Assembly: GCA_023897205.1 (NCBI GenBank)
Contig: JAHWDD010000008.1
Span: 2,666,001 to 2,730,000 of the forward strand
Source of the DNA: Exophiala sp. HKRS030
Taxonomy: Eukaryota; Ascomycota; Eurotiomycetes; Chaetothyriales; Herpotrichiellaceae
DNA: 64,000 nucleotides
Direction: 5' to 3'
Of this stretch, positions 10,535 to 22,712 are shown in pieces; position 1 is the first letter of the stretch; each line of letters begins with the position of its first letter. The translations under genes and the position numbers were made by a program. Below the pieces are notes generated by a model. That model ran no database searches and was not told the DNA's origin. It saw only the letters and a list, made by a program, of their open reading frames with translations.

Positions 10535-13011
10535 ATGGCCTCATCTAGGACCAGCCTTGTACCAGGACCCTCCCTCAACAGCGATGCCGAAGATGATCCC
10601 TCGACGCGACCGAGAGCTCGTGTCTCTCGCGCCTGCGCAAGATGCAGGAGTCGAGTATGTTTCTCCTTGATTACAAATTCTACAGGCACAACATCTAATC
10701 TTTAACCAAGAAAGACAAGTGCGATGGGAAACACCCGCAGTGCTCCAATTGTGCTGGCGCCAATCAACCCTGCATATACCTTCCTACGAACAAAAAGAGA
10801 GGGCTTCCAGAGGGCTATGTCAGGGGCATGGAGAAACTTTGGGCTGTTATGATACAAAAAGTGGACGGCTTGGAGGAAACAGTCGGTCGCGTGCTTTCTG
10901 GCAACCAGGAGGAGTTGTTGCGATCATGGAACCACCATAAACTCGGTGATGATTTGCATACTTCCTGGAAGGAGTCCAAAGTTCTCTCCGAGCTAGAGGG
11001 ACTCTTGTCACGACTAGATCAGAGTCCATCGACCGACCTCAAGAGAAAGAGGGAGCGCGACGACGAGGATGATACCATCAATCCAGCCCGTGACGGCCCG
11101 CCCGACCTATATCGCATTCAACCAGAGTATCGAGTGATGAATATACTGCAGCCAGAGCAGACACTGTCAAACGGCCTAGATATTCCTCGTGCAACTTCAA
11201 TAGATGTGCGCAGACCGCTTCCCGACACAGCGCCTGCTCTGATTAACCACTACTTCACCTATACTCATTGCTGGTTCCCCATCCTGAACAAGCCATATAC
11301 TTTGAAAAGATTCTATGAGTATAGGAAACCCCAGAGGACTGTTCTGTCCGAGACATCCGATCTCGCATTTCTGTGGGCATTGTGTGCCTATTCTAATCAA
11401 CAAACACTAAATTCTCCATTTTCGATCTCGGACCAGAAAAAGTCGTCGGACCAAATCGAGGAGTGGCGGCAGGTAGCCCGAAAAATGATTCCTTCAGATG
11501 GAGAGGTTGCTCGACCCGGCCATGTTCAAGCCCTTCTCCTCCTTGTACTTCTAGACTCAGGAATGGGAAAATGGAGCTCGGCATGGGTTATGATCGGTCA
11601 TGCTGTCCGCATCATGCTAGAAGAAATCGACTCCATTGAGGTTCCTCAGAAAGACTGGTTGGCTACATTGCAGGGTTGTTTCATCTTAGACACTCTAGTG
11701 GCCAAGCGTTTGGGCAGACCTCCGCATTTAAGAAGCAGTCATATAAAACAGACGAGACTTCTGGATGAGGATTCACACGAGGAATGGGAGCCATGGAATG
11801 CACCAGCAAGAGACGGCACAGAGTTTCGTGAACCAGCTTTCATTGTCAGCTGCTTCAACAGGACACTGGAACTGTGCATGGTTCTAAATGATGGTGCATT
11901 TGGTCCTACAGCTCCTGACACGACACAGCGACTAGTCATCCAAATCCAGAGACTTGCCGAGTCAATGTCATTTCCAGTCATGGTAATCGAAAGACGACCT
12001 CCGCATCATATTCTCCTCCAGTTGCAATACTTTGCAACAGTGGTTCTTACGACTCGAATCCATGGAGAATCGCAGCCTGCAGCATATTGGAAGTTTCTTG
12101 AAGCCCTGGAACTCTGTAATAATCTGTGGAATCGCCCCGATGCCCTTGCGATTCCGGCTTTGACGACAATCTTGTGCCACTTGGTTCATTCGGAACTACC
12201 GCTGGCAGCCGAATTTCTGGGCATGCAGTCTCAATCAGCCTTTCAGCAGAGGTTCAGACAGGTCATGACGAGACTTTCTTCAATCTGGCCTGAGTTCAAG
12301 CTGGGAGACATTGAGGGAACGCCGACCAGGCAGGCTTTGGGTCGAACACCGGCGAGAATTCGATCCAGCACAACCATCACTTCATTTCCAAACATTGACA
12401 CAGCTCTGGGCACCGAGTCATCACCACTACAACCAAATAATTCAAACTTTTGGCCAGGAAAAAGGAACCATTTGGGTTCCGCGGGTCGGAGTGACCAAAT
12501 GTCGATCTCCTCTGCTAGTCATGATGGAAAGGTCCCAACTTTTGGCCACTCATTTGATGCACAGCCACAACTAGAGAGTGGAATTATGGACTACGGTAAC
12601 ATGAATATTGATATCCCAGAGCCGAGCGACAAACTCCACTTCGGAATCCTTCCAGGCAGTGGGTCCCGCTCTGTCGGCGGTGTGACGACTTCTCCAAGTT
12701 TTAATGGAGACGAGATTGATGCCCTCTTCCATGAAATGGCTGAGCTAGATACCACACAGTGGTCTCTCAATCGAAGTCAAGGCTTGAAAGACTTTGGATT
12801 CCAGGACGATTCTACCTTCGAAGCATTCTGTAATGATCCAGACCGACTCATGTTGTCTGATACATACATGGGTCCAGCGTTCAGTAAAAATGTCACAAAT
12901 ATTGACAACCAGTCAGCATACTCGTCCTCTCTAACTCGACAAGATAGAGATTCGGATAATGCCCCGGAAACTACAGCTTTTGATCTATTCAACAATGGAT
13001 GGAATGGATGA
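10535..13011 (+). CDS. qutA: Quinate pathway activator, Zn2Cys6 transcription factor
   Basis: Two exons, 10535-10654 and 10711-13011, with a 56-nt intron (GTATGTTT..ACCAAG) that splits the zinc cluster. The product has 806 residues. The cluster is complete: Cys34, 37, 44, 51, 54 and 61 in C-x2-C-x6-C-x6-C-x2-C-x6-C spacing. It is followed by the linker KKRGLPEGYVRGMEKLW, which resembles the KKRG..GYIR block after the QutA zinc cluster. The middle region (about 125-420) is a fungal-specific transcription factor domain, and the C terminus is Ser/Asn/Asp-rich and acidic, as expected of an activation region. It should switch on the qut genes when quinate is present. Position next to qutR supports the name. 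Confidence 0.87.
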
Positions 13012-13387
13012 TGGTATCTATTTGAAGGGTGAAGCCAATCCGGACAATCTATTGTCATCTACTCGAGCAAATAATTTCTTGTATAGTCATGTACATGTTT
13101 TACCTATGCTCTCGGTCACAGTACCTGTTGGTCTTGATGACAATTGTGAGATCCAAGGTACAGCTTGTTGTTGATTGGACGGAAGCTGAACCTTGCTGTA
13201 CTTTGGGCTCGTCGTCGCCACCAGCCCACGCCGCCTCAGTGCGGAGAAGAACTTCGGCGAAACATGTACCAGAAAGTGAACATTCTGACCTGACGGCTGC
13301 AAGCGTCGGGGATCTTTGATCTCGCGAACTTGCCATCGTCTTCGCTGCTCACTACTATTCTTTGCCTCTTTTCGTCGTTTGCGTAAT
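13012..13387. other. Intergenic, 376 bp
   Basis: Between qutA and the next gene on the same strand. It holds the 3' trailer of qutA and the leader of the DUF1992 gene. Nothing further recognised. Confidence 0.5.
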
Positions 13388-15280
13388 ATGAGCGGTTCTA
13401 GTAGACGTATTTGGACATGCACTCGCTGTCTTCAAGCTCAAAGGGTGCGGGGTACGTCTTCTTCAGTTGCGATCAAGTCACGAGCCTCCGACCGTCGCTC
13501 TTTCAGCGTTATTCCTCCACTCCGCGATGACAAACCTCAGATATCAGACGCTGTCCAGAACAAGGATGATGGTACTCCGGGCAATGAGGAAGAGAAGGGA
13601 GCCATGTCAAGGCGGCTCGCCGACATGGCCGAGCGGACGATTGACTCCGGCAGCAAGACTGACCACAAATTGATGAAGGATATCTTCTCGGATGAATTGA
13701 AGAAGCAGCTGGAAGAAAGGATAGCCCAGACATCTTTCTCTTCGCAAAATCAACGAGCTGCGAGTGAGGTGACTATGCCGGTATGCTTGACTTCCATTCC
13801 GCTTCCCCCTAAATTCGCGACAGTGGCAAAAGAAGACTGATCGGGTTTAATATTTTATTCTCAGAACTCCGCCGGCAAGGGTACACGAGATATAGCCCGT
13901 GCAGAACCGTGGACAGGAACCGAGTCTCTACACGATTCGGCCCTCCGAATGCTAGACGACAGCCATAAGAAACTGCGTACTCCATATCGCCCACCGACTC
14001 TACCTCCTAAGAATCTTCGTCCTCTACCTAGGAAAAACCTTTCTGCCGCTGACCGTCTGGCCACGGCCCGGGATAAGACGAGCATTTACGCCATAAGCCA
14101 GCAGAGCGACATGAATGATCAAGAGAAGGAGAAATGGCGGAAAGAGCTAAAGGAGCGGTTCACACCTGGCGCACGACCTATGCCGACCACGCTACAAGGT
14201 CTAACGAGTCTTGCCAACGAACGAATAGAAGATGCGATCTCTAGAGGCCAATTCAAGAATATCCCACGTGGCAAGGGAACAAACGTCGAAAGAGACTATA
14301 ACGCTAATAGTCCCTTCCTGGACACCACTGAATACTTTATGAACAAGATCATTCAGAAGCAAGAGATTGTGCCACCGTGGATCGAGAAACAGCAGGAATT
14401 AGTCAAGATGATCAACACCTTCCGTGGGAGATTGCGAAACGATTGGCGCAGACATGCCGCTCGCTCCATAGCCAGTAGTGGAGGCACAGTCGAGGACCAC
14501 GTGCGCAGAGCCAAAGGATATGCACTGGCTGAAGAGCAGGTCAACCCTCGCCTGCAAAAGAAGGAAAAGCTCAGCTCTATCTCTACTGACGGCATCCTCA
14601 CAACCGTCACCATCGAAGAGCGACTTGCTGCCGGTCTACCTGCGCGAGAGGAACCATCACCGCAGTCCGCATCCCCAGAAATCCAACTGCCAGAATCACC
14701 CACCACACAAGCACAGCAACCAGAACAAGTCGAGATCACCGTCACCGAAACAACTGCGACAGCCCACCCCGCTGGAGCAACCGCGCCTCCCCAACCCACC
14801 TCCCCTTCCACCACGCCATCGTCACCGACGACTCCCTCCCCCACCGTCCTTCCCATGCCGTACCCCTTCCGCGACAGCGCATGGGAAAAAGCCGAATTCT
14901 CCTACCACACGCTCGCGATCAGCGAACTCAACAACCTGACGCGGAGCTACAACCTCATGGCGCCGAAAATCGCACAGAAACCATACTACACGCTCGCGCG
15001 CGAACTGAACCGGTGCTTCGCCGATGTTGCGCCCACTTTGGCCGACGAGATCCTCCAGCGCAGCAGGAAACCCGTCGTCAAGATCGCTGTTGTCGGCCAT
15101 CGTGAGGGTGGCGTCTTGGAGAGGTTTGGCAACCAGGTTGGTGCGACCGAGTGGAGAGGGCATGAGGGCACGATTCGCGAGGAGGGCGCTGAGAAGGGTT
15201 ATGGCTTTAAGGAGTTTTGGAGGGATTTGTTTGGTGAGAGAGGTGCGAAGAAGGATAGGGGTAGGGAGAAAGTTGTTTGA
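13388..15280 (+). CDS. DUF1992 (DnaJ-C28 conserved domain) protein, probably mitochondrial
   Basis: Two exons, 13388-13780 and 13865-15280, with an 84-nt intron (GTATGCTT..ATTCTCAG). The product has 602 residues. The N terminus (MSGSSRRIWTCTRCLQAQR) and the next 40 residues are Arg/Ser-rich with few acids, like a mitochondrial presequence. The recognised domain, at about residues 240-330, starts SLANERIEDAISRGQFKNIP, contains GKGT, and continues to IVPPWIEKQQELVK, the typical DUF1992 pattern. No J domain (HPD) is seen, as is common in fungal members. A Pro/Thr/Ser-rich linker follows, then a less-conserved C-terminal part. Biochemical role unknown; complex or ribosome-related assembly has been suggested for the family only loosely. 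Confidence 0.8.
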
Positions 15281-16966
15281 GATTGATGGACTTGCCCCTC
15301 GAAGCACGGATGAACGATGGCATCAAATCTCTACTTCGATGGTTCGTGTAACAGATATATATGTGTGTGTATGTATTCATGGATTAGATATATAATGACA
15401 TCCAATGACGCCACGAATCCCTCGCAGTATCCTTCGTCCATCTCAAAAAACCCCAAGATATTTTCCGAAATCTCTCGACTTCGAACGCATCTCAACCGAA
15501 CGAGGCAGAACATCGTCGTCTCTTGAATATAATTCCAAATCTCAAAATTTTCATCTCCGTGGTCGTGAGTCGTGTTGAAGAAAGAGCTGCATGGCATGGC
15601 CCCCTTCCCGCCTAGGTAGATACCCACCCTTCCCACCGAAAACAAAAAACGGAAGAGAGCAGGTTTTCAGATATCGTGGTGTTCACTTTACTTACACGCT
15701 CAGTCCTCCTCTTCCACCACCACCACCTCCTCGTCGTCTTATGGTCCTGCCTGATGTAGAAGCGATTTAGTTGCTCGCCTATAACCAAGAAACTAAGTAC
15801 CACTGTAGATTGGGGCTGGCTATATCCCTCTACGGCCGGCAGCATCTGGGTACGGCGGGCGGAAGTGATCAGGGGACAGGACGTTGACGCTGGATGTAGG
15901 ATTGTTGGCTAGGAGGAATCAAGTCACAGGGTTTGTTGTGTATGGAGACTACAGTACTACATGGCTATCTGGATACATACGTAGGTTGTCTTTGGGGAGT
16001 GTGATATTCGTCGATAAAGCCATGGATACGATATGGGAGGTGTGCTGTTGGGCGTCTTGCAGTTCATAGCGAAAATACCTGGGAGGAAGGGAGGGTGGGT
16101 GGGTACATGGGTGAGCAGATAGATGTTGATGCCGAGAAAAAGCGAATGCTTCGTTACACGAGGATGCTCTCCTGTGGGCGAGGGTGTGGGTGGCAGTCTA
16201 AGAGGGGGCTCAGGTGGAACGTGAATTACGATGTTGAAGAGCAGATTGGCTGGGGAAAAGGGACAAAGGTTGATTCTCCTGATTCATGATTCAAAACCAC
16301 TAACTTCAAGACTGATAATAAGAACAATGCCACTGACACCGAAAAATCTATTGTGAGATCACGAAGACTTCGAGATCGCAGGACTTTGTTGGCTTGGCCT
16401 CGTCTGGGGAGAATCATGATAATCTTGTGGCGGTCGTCTTCTCCCACCCCATCACCGCCACCAGCGTTGACATATGACTCTCAATGTTTGTGCCACCGGC
16501 CATCTGGCCAGCGTAGCTCGTTTCAGCACGGCAATATGGGAATGATGGCCACGGCCAAGAAAATATGGTAGAACAAGCGCTTTTGCGAGAGGTGAGGGAT
16601 CATCAAGGCAGGACGAATATGACTTCGAGATAAGCCCAAGGAGTAAGACCATAAGCGGTTTGAGGCGAATCTCTTTCGGTCTATTCGACTTCCGAAAGGA
16701 CCAGCAAGTGATGGCGTGCAAGTTGTTGCTTGGGCGAGGCGTGTCGGTATCGGGTTCTCTGTGCATAAGCATCAGAAGCCTGTCAATGGATCGGACTTGC
16801 GGCACTTCTTAGTCAATACCGAATTCATCAGATAGTGTTTGAATGCAAATTCGAAGCCGCTCCCTAAACAGCCACAGAAGTGCAATTCCACATGCAATGT
16901 CGTCCGTTGGTTACAGGGACTTGAGCTGCCTGCTTTCTTCGACCCGTCAAATTTGTAAATTTGCAA
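15281..16966. other. Intergenic, 1.7 kb, convergent 3' ends
   Basis: Between two convergent genes. Only short frames of shadow type are present, for example 15612-15845 minus, which is rich in Arg and Trp from simple sequence. I see no RNA gene. A pyrimidine-rich run near 15706-15735 (CTCCTCTTCCACCACC) is low complexity. Confidence 0.45.
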
Positions 16967-18598
16967 TCACATCGACTGACTTGTTCGCCGACGAATGAGA
17001 ATTTGTCCATCGGGCACTTCCAAAGTGTCTAGCAAATCCGGATTAGCCTTGAATGCTGGACTGTCAATTACTTCCTGAGCCTTGGACATGTTACGTTCAA
17101 TGATGATCCCAGGAACTTGGCCGGTGGCTAACAACCCTGTATCATCAAGTCCAGCTGTCAGACCAGTTGCCAAAACCCTGGCGAGGTACTTCATCAAGCT
17201 TGTGAGAGCCCTCTGCCGATCTACCTCGGTGGAGTCCCGAGTTCGTTCTAAGGTTTTGGACATGATTGCCGGCATGTAATATGGTAAAACCGCGGTCTCA
17301 TTGACATTGCCATCCACATTCAAACCTTTAACGAGCTGTGCTCTCACTGAATCATCAAGGGCGTGAAATGCCTTGTTGAATAGCTCGGCTTGATATTTGT
17401 CCGTGGTGCGTCCCATGGTGAGTAACCGCAACAAGGCTCTATCCTCGTCCGCACCAACGCTCAATTTGCGAAAGCCAGCCCTCACAAGCAGACTTCCACG
17501 TTTCGTTAAGACCTTGTCATAACCTTGACGAAGGGTCGATTTGCCTTCGATAATGTCTAACGAGACTTCGCGGACGGTTTTAAATGCCTGGAAAACCGGT
17601 TCAATGAAGTTTTTGGCTCCTCTTGAGTCAACGTGTCCAGCCGCTGCAGCTACATCTAGGACTTGTTCTAGATACTTTAGCTCAAATGCATGCTGATGAC
17701 CACGCATTTCATAGAGGCCTTCTAGATTGAATGGAACACTTTCGGCCTGGGCCAACTGGCCAGCATTCAGCTCGGATCCAAGCTCTAGGCCTTTGACCAC
17801 CTCTCGTCTTTTTTCTTCGCTTAAATACCTCAGCGCGGGTATCATGCCAGCATTTGCGGCCTCTAGTAAGATTGCGTCGTGATTTTGATCCGGTATGTAT
17901 TTCTTGGTATGAGCAGAATAGTCCCTGGCGAGGTTTGGATCCTTGCCCAAATCGTTGATGATCATGGACAAAATGAGTGCAAAGAGGTCCTCGTCTGATT
18001 GTAAGCTCTTCAAAAAGAGGTCACGAAGCCATTTAAATGATGTTTCGGTTAGCTGAGTATCCTTTGGTTGACCCTCAACAAAGTGTTCATATTCACCATT
18101 GCAGATCCAACGTAGTGCAAGGACACCCACAAGGGTTCGATTGATTTCGTCGTAATTGGTTCCGTACAAAATTTGCGATGGGGAAGGTCTTTCGGTGGTC
18201 CCATTTGATTCGCGTTGTTCGGGAGTGCCCTCTACCGCGGTGGCATTCCTCAAACGATTCAGTTCAGGTTCGAATGTCTCCTGGATCTGATGAAGGATGG
18301 TTTCATCGTTCAGGCTAAAGAAATTCCCAAGACCTATTGTGTCTTGTAGAATAGACCGGGGTGCGGTATCAGTCGTCATTGGAGATTGTTGTTGATAGAT
18401 CATATTATGAGAATTGCTTGAGTGCGGCAAGATCTGTCGATTAAAAGCATGATCTTGCTTCTTGTTTGCTCGCCGAGTCAAACCCATGTGACTCCACCTA
18501 TGACCCCATGAGGAAATCCCAAAGCGCGATGAGTAGAGATTGCTATCTTTACGTAGAGTGCGAAGGTGGCCGTGAAGATTTGATAGCCATGTGGTCAT
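16967..18598 (-). CDS. Unrecognised conserved-looking fungal protein
   Basis: Single exon, 543 residues from ATG 18598. A later Met at about residue 74 (MTTDTAPRS) is an alternative start, since the first 70 residues are basic and Ser-rich and may be leader or presequence. From about residue 85 the composition is that of a folded, mostly helical globular protein. The segment ILSMIINDLGKDP resembles the H/N-D-x-G-K turn of HD-type folds, but I cannot see a full HD metal site, so I do not assign one. No membrane segment or signal peptide. The long open frame with balanced codon use supports a real gene. Function unknown. Confidence 0.7.
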   Translation of the reverse strand: MTTWLSNLHGHLRTLRKDSNLYSSRFGISSWGHRWSHMGLTRRANKKQDHAFNRQILPHSSNSHNMIYQQQSPMTTDTAPRSILQDTIGLGNFFSLNDETILHQIQETFEPELNRLRNATAVEGTPEQRESNGTTERPSPSQILYGTNYDEINRTLVGVLALRWICNGEYEHFVEGQPKDTQLTETSFKWLRDLFLKSLQSDEDLFALILSMIINDLGKDPNLARDYSAHTKKYIPDQNHDAILLEAANAGMIPALRYLSEEKRREVVKGLELGSELNAGQLAQAESVPFNLEGLYEMRGHQHAFELKYLEQVLDVAAAAGHVDSRGAKNFIEPVFQAFKTVREVSLDIIEGKSTLRQGYDKVLTKRGSLLVRAGFRKLSVGADEDRALLRLLTMGRTTDKYQAELFNKAFHALDDSVRAQLVKGLNVDGNVNETAVLPYYMPAIMSKTLERTRDSTEVDRQRALTSLMKYLARVLATGLTAGLDDTGLLATGQVPGIIIERNMSKAQEVIDSPAFKANPDLLDTLEVPDGQILIRRRTSQSM

Positions 18599-20399
18599 GT
18601 GGCTGTGTTACGGGAAGCGATCTTATGACTCCTTGGACTCTGACGATAGCCGCTTCAGCGTTAGTTCTTCAATCTTGTTGTATCAAAATGTCGGAAATTG
18701 GTATCAATTGAAAAACAGAAGTTTTGGTCATGTACAAAGGATCGATTGAAACCAAGTACTTCAGCGCAAGGAGTCAGGCTGACTCCCAGGCCCAGTCGCA
18801 AAAGCAAGGCGTAGCTCGAATTGCCAGAATCAAGAGGTTGCAGAGGAAAGAAAGCGGCACTAGCAGGCTTTCCAGCCTGGATTTGGCCCGACACTGCCCC
18901 CTGCGGCACGATGAGAAGGCTCTTGATTGGTTGTATCATGACCTGCATCGTGCTAGACGCCGAGACGCCTTGGGACCCGCGACGACATGCGACCTTCTCT
19001 TCCAGAATCCGCAAGCTTCATGCTGACTACTGAGGATCCGACTGTCTGTCACGGGGGAAAGGCTGTGCGTCCAGCATCAATGTTGATGTTTTTGTTCTGA
19101 GACGGTGAGCAACAAAAGGTACCTCGTGTTTTGTGTGCCTGGCCAAGATTCGGCTGCCTACCACTTACCATCGCTCCTTCCTCACAAACCGCCAACTCAC
19201 ATGCCACTTGCCTAATCTGATTAACGTAAATGGAAGCGTACCTCGAATCTTCAACCACACGCTGTCAGAGGCAGCAAGCTATCAAGAGAACCTCCTTGAG
19301 TCGATGCCTGTTCATCTAAGTGACTTCTACAAATGACTTGTATCACTGATCCCTACGAATGATCCCTACGAACCATGTGTACCGAAAACCGGAAATGCCA
19401 TAGCCCGGATTTGCGTCGGGTGGGAAAACAGCAAGGTGGCCTACAGCACTTGAAGGAACAAGGAGAACCCTTGACTATGGAAGACAAATGACAAGAACTC
19501 TTTGATTGCCTGAACATTGGTGCCGTCTCTATGCAGACCACCGGCTCGGGCGATCGTGACCTTCATCCTGTGGTGCAGAACTAGGAGACTTTTCCAAGCG
19601 AATTCTTGCTGCGGACACTCATTCACCACAAGTGGTTGTCCTTATTGCGAGTTGATTCACAGCTCAAGGTAGGTTATCGCAAGTTCGATATGGCTGCAAA
19701 AGGCGGCGACATCATGTGCTACCTTTAGAGGCAATTCGAGCCAGAGGCAAGGTAGATACGCAGATCGAATTTATGAGATTGGAGACATGATATCCAAGAG
19801 TCTTACAAGAAGCAAAGACAGAAGCGACGCCAGCGAGGAAGACAGACGGGCAGACACAGACATTGACGGAGATATGAGTACTCGGGGCAATCCTGACACT
19901 AGGACTCATGTGTGCGCTGCTCGACTGGCGCTTTGGAATACAGAGTGTCGGGCAGTGTTGTGACATGCTCAAGACTACCTGAGTGAGGGTGAGACTTGGT
20001 AGCTACCCTAGCACGTCTAGTCATCTAGGTAAGGACTCCTTGATTCTGTGACTCATACCAAGGTTGCAACGGCGCCGCGGAATAAGAGACCGAATGGGTG
20101 CACTCTTGGCTTCGAATAAACCCGCAAAATTCGTTCTTTTGGCCATGTGGTTATGCGTGGCTCTACTCCAAAACTGGTGGTTGACCGCCTAAGACGCCCC
20201 CCAATCTGATGTCATTTTCGGGGTGCTACGGGCGTCTAAGCCGCCAGTGGCTGTCCGTGGCCGTCTTACCCGATCCACTTCCCCGTGCTTCTCCGCAGCC
20301 AGATTTGGGGTTTTGCTTATATTTCCAACCCACCAGTCGCCAAACCTCCAGCTAGTTCGCCCACTACAGCCACAGCTTCCCTGCAGGTACAATGGTAAG
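18599..20399. other. Intergenic, 1.8 kb
   Basis: Between the divergent 5' ends of the preceding gene and the MFS transporter. No supported gene. A 14-bp unit (TGATCCCTACGAA plus one base) is repeated in tandem near 19347-19375. The region just before 20400 is GC-rich and contains an out-of-frame ATG at 20392, eight bases before the chosen start. Confidence 0.4.
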
Positions 20400-21982
20400 A
20401 TGTCTGCAACACGACTCAGCGAACCCGGGTCCGCATACACGCGGCCTGAAACGTACACTGGACCAGTTGTTTTGACTGCACAAGACGCTCGATCCATTGA
20501 ACTGGTAGGAGCAGATGACGACTCTGGCCTCGAACGCATCGTTACCCCCTCAAATGCACAGCCTGCAATGCGACCTGTGTCGAAAAGGAGGCAGGTACTC
20601 ATCTTGATATGTGCCTTCTTTGATGTCTTCGTCACAATTGGCCTGAACCAGGCATACGGTGTCTTTCTCGAACACTACTTGACCGAAGGCAGTAGCGAGA
20701 TTGACCCTTTTTTGCCCAAGAGCGAGGTCTCTAACAAGGCCATGGTAGCATTTGTGGGAACAACGGGCGCTGGACTGACCTGGGGCGGTTCAATCTTTGT
20801 CAATCCCATCATGGCGAGGTCCAAGGATCCCAGATATGTCACAGGGGCAGGTGCCGTCTTTATCGGGCTGGGTTATATCCTGGCTAGCTTTTGCAACAGG
20901 GTCAAGATCAGTGATACCCCCGGTGAATGATAGAGCTGACATCTGTCCAGATCTGGCAATTACTATTGACACAGGGTGTCATATACGGTGTAGGAACCTG
21001 CCTGCTGTACTTCCCAGTGGTGGCGGTTGCTCCCGAATACTTTGACGCTCATAGAGGGTCAGCCATGGGGTTTATTCTCTCCGCAGCCGGACTTGGTGGA
21101 TTGACGTACGCACCTGTGACACGGGTTTTGTTGCACAAATTTGGTGCAGCGTGGACGTTGCGTATACTTGGAATCATCAACTTCGGAATTTCAATTCCTG
21201 TCGCTTTGATGACTCCACCATCCCGCAGCCTGGCTCGGCGTGCAACGCTGGTTGATGTCAAGATCGCCAAAAAGGGTACTTTTATCTTGCAAGCCTTAGC
21301 TGCCATGGCCCAGGCGGCAGGGAATTTTGTCCCCTTGACCTTTTTACCCGAGTACAGTACCAGATTAGGTTATACGGCTGCGTTGTGAGTAGTTTCTCGT
21401 CCAAATTGTGACAGACTATATTGACACGACGATATCGCAGTGGCGCGGCACTCCTTGCCATCAACAACGCGGTCAACTCAGCTAGCAGATTAGGGATGGG
21501 TTTCGTTGCAGACATAGCGGGAAGACAGAACACCTTGGTGCTCAGTGTGATCGGAAGCGCAATAACGGTGGTTGCGTTCTGGCTTTCTAGTGCTCACGCG
21601 GACGACATGGCGCTGTGGATTACGTTTGTGGTGACTTATGGCATTTTTGCTGGAGGTAATGTGTATCCGCTTGAAATTGCAGGGGTCATACTAACAAGTG
21701 ACTCTGCACAGGCTACAATTCCTTGTTCCCTACCACAGTCATCGAAGTGTTTGGTACTCAAGCATATGCATCCGTCAACGGTTTCATATACTTCATCCGA
21801 GGCCTGGGGCTCTCTGGGGATCCCCAGTTGGGGGTGTACTCGTGGCCAATGGAAGTGAACCAAGTGCATACATTACCCTTATTTGGTATGACTTTGGACT
21901 GCTGTTACTTTCCAGCATCTGTGTCATTGGTGTAAGGGCCTTGGATGCTGTGGACAAAGGTCGGTTTAAATTGAAAGCCTGA
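20400..21982 (+). CDS. Monocarboxylate-type MFS transporter (MCT family), with apparent frameshift
   Basis: Four exons: 20400-20900, 20951-21384, 21441-21655 and 21712-21982, with introns of 50, 56 and 56 nt. It shows the fungal MCT pattern: an acidic N-terminal tail, LICAFFDVFVTIGLNQAYGV in TM1, IWQLLLTQGVIYGVG, YFPVVAVAPEYFDAHRGSAM, GAALLAINNAVNSASRLGMG and YASVNGFIYFIRGLG. After RGLG the frame must change to reach ALWGSPVGGVLVANG. The four Gs at 21806-21809 would need a fifth. With that the product is about 474 residues, a normal length. Without it the protein loses TM11-12. Likely moves a short-chain carboxylate across the plasma membrane. Substrate unknown. HMG-CoA lyase lies next downstream. 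Confidence 0.82.
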
Positions 21983-22712
21983 AGGTTCCCCCGGAAGACC
22001 TCAGGCCCTTCGGTGGTCGTCGGCATATACCACCGGGAAGGACTCTACGAATAATGCTAGATGATGATCATCTCTACTCAAAACCACCTTTCAAAGAGAA
22101 GGAGAGCCTTATGATCCCTTTGCTGAATTGGGTTGTGACTTGGGGCGTTCTTTGGCTTCTCACGTATGCACTAAATCAGCCGGGCAGTAGTCAAAGGACT
22201 AGCTGGCGACAAGGTTGCTTGGAATGATGTATCAAGCAAAAAGATTATTCTCGAGATAATGTCTACTTACCTATTCCCCTATATGCGTGTTTCTATTTCA
22301 TGGAGGATCTTGACATTCCTTATGTGTGTACATGGTGATATGCCACAGCCGCCGTGGCTGTTTCTGTGGGTGCATCGTGCTGCCCTTAGCATTTGCGCTT
22401 AAATTGCCATTAGCGGATGTCTTCCGGTCTGTTGGCACTAACTAGTCAAAAGAATGGATCCTTCCCCGCACGGCAATGAACAAAGCAGGTGCAGTACCTG
22501 ACCACTTCTCCATAAGTCTGAACGGGAAAGTAAGTGGCGGTGCCATCCAGTCTCCGCATCTCAGACCACGTCCTCCGGTCTTCGGGACCTTTATGAGGTT
22601 GAAGACGACTTCTTCGACTCGGGACACGACTGCCACCTAACTGCTATCTTCAGAGAATACATGCACATATCATTTCCTTAACGCATCGAGCCCAGAACTT
22701 CCAGTAGCAACG
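21983..22712. other. Intergenic, 730 bp
   Basis: Promoter side of the HMG-CoA lyase gene. No gene, repeat or RNA recognised. Confidence 0.45.

Noticed and set aside
18724..19033. Overlapping 70-100 codon frames upstream of the MFS gene
   Set aside because: Two frames on one strand and another on the opposite strand are open at once, typical of GC-rich non-coding DNA.
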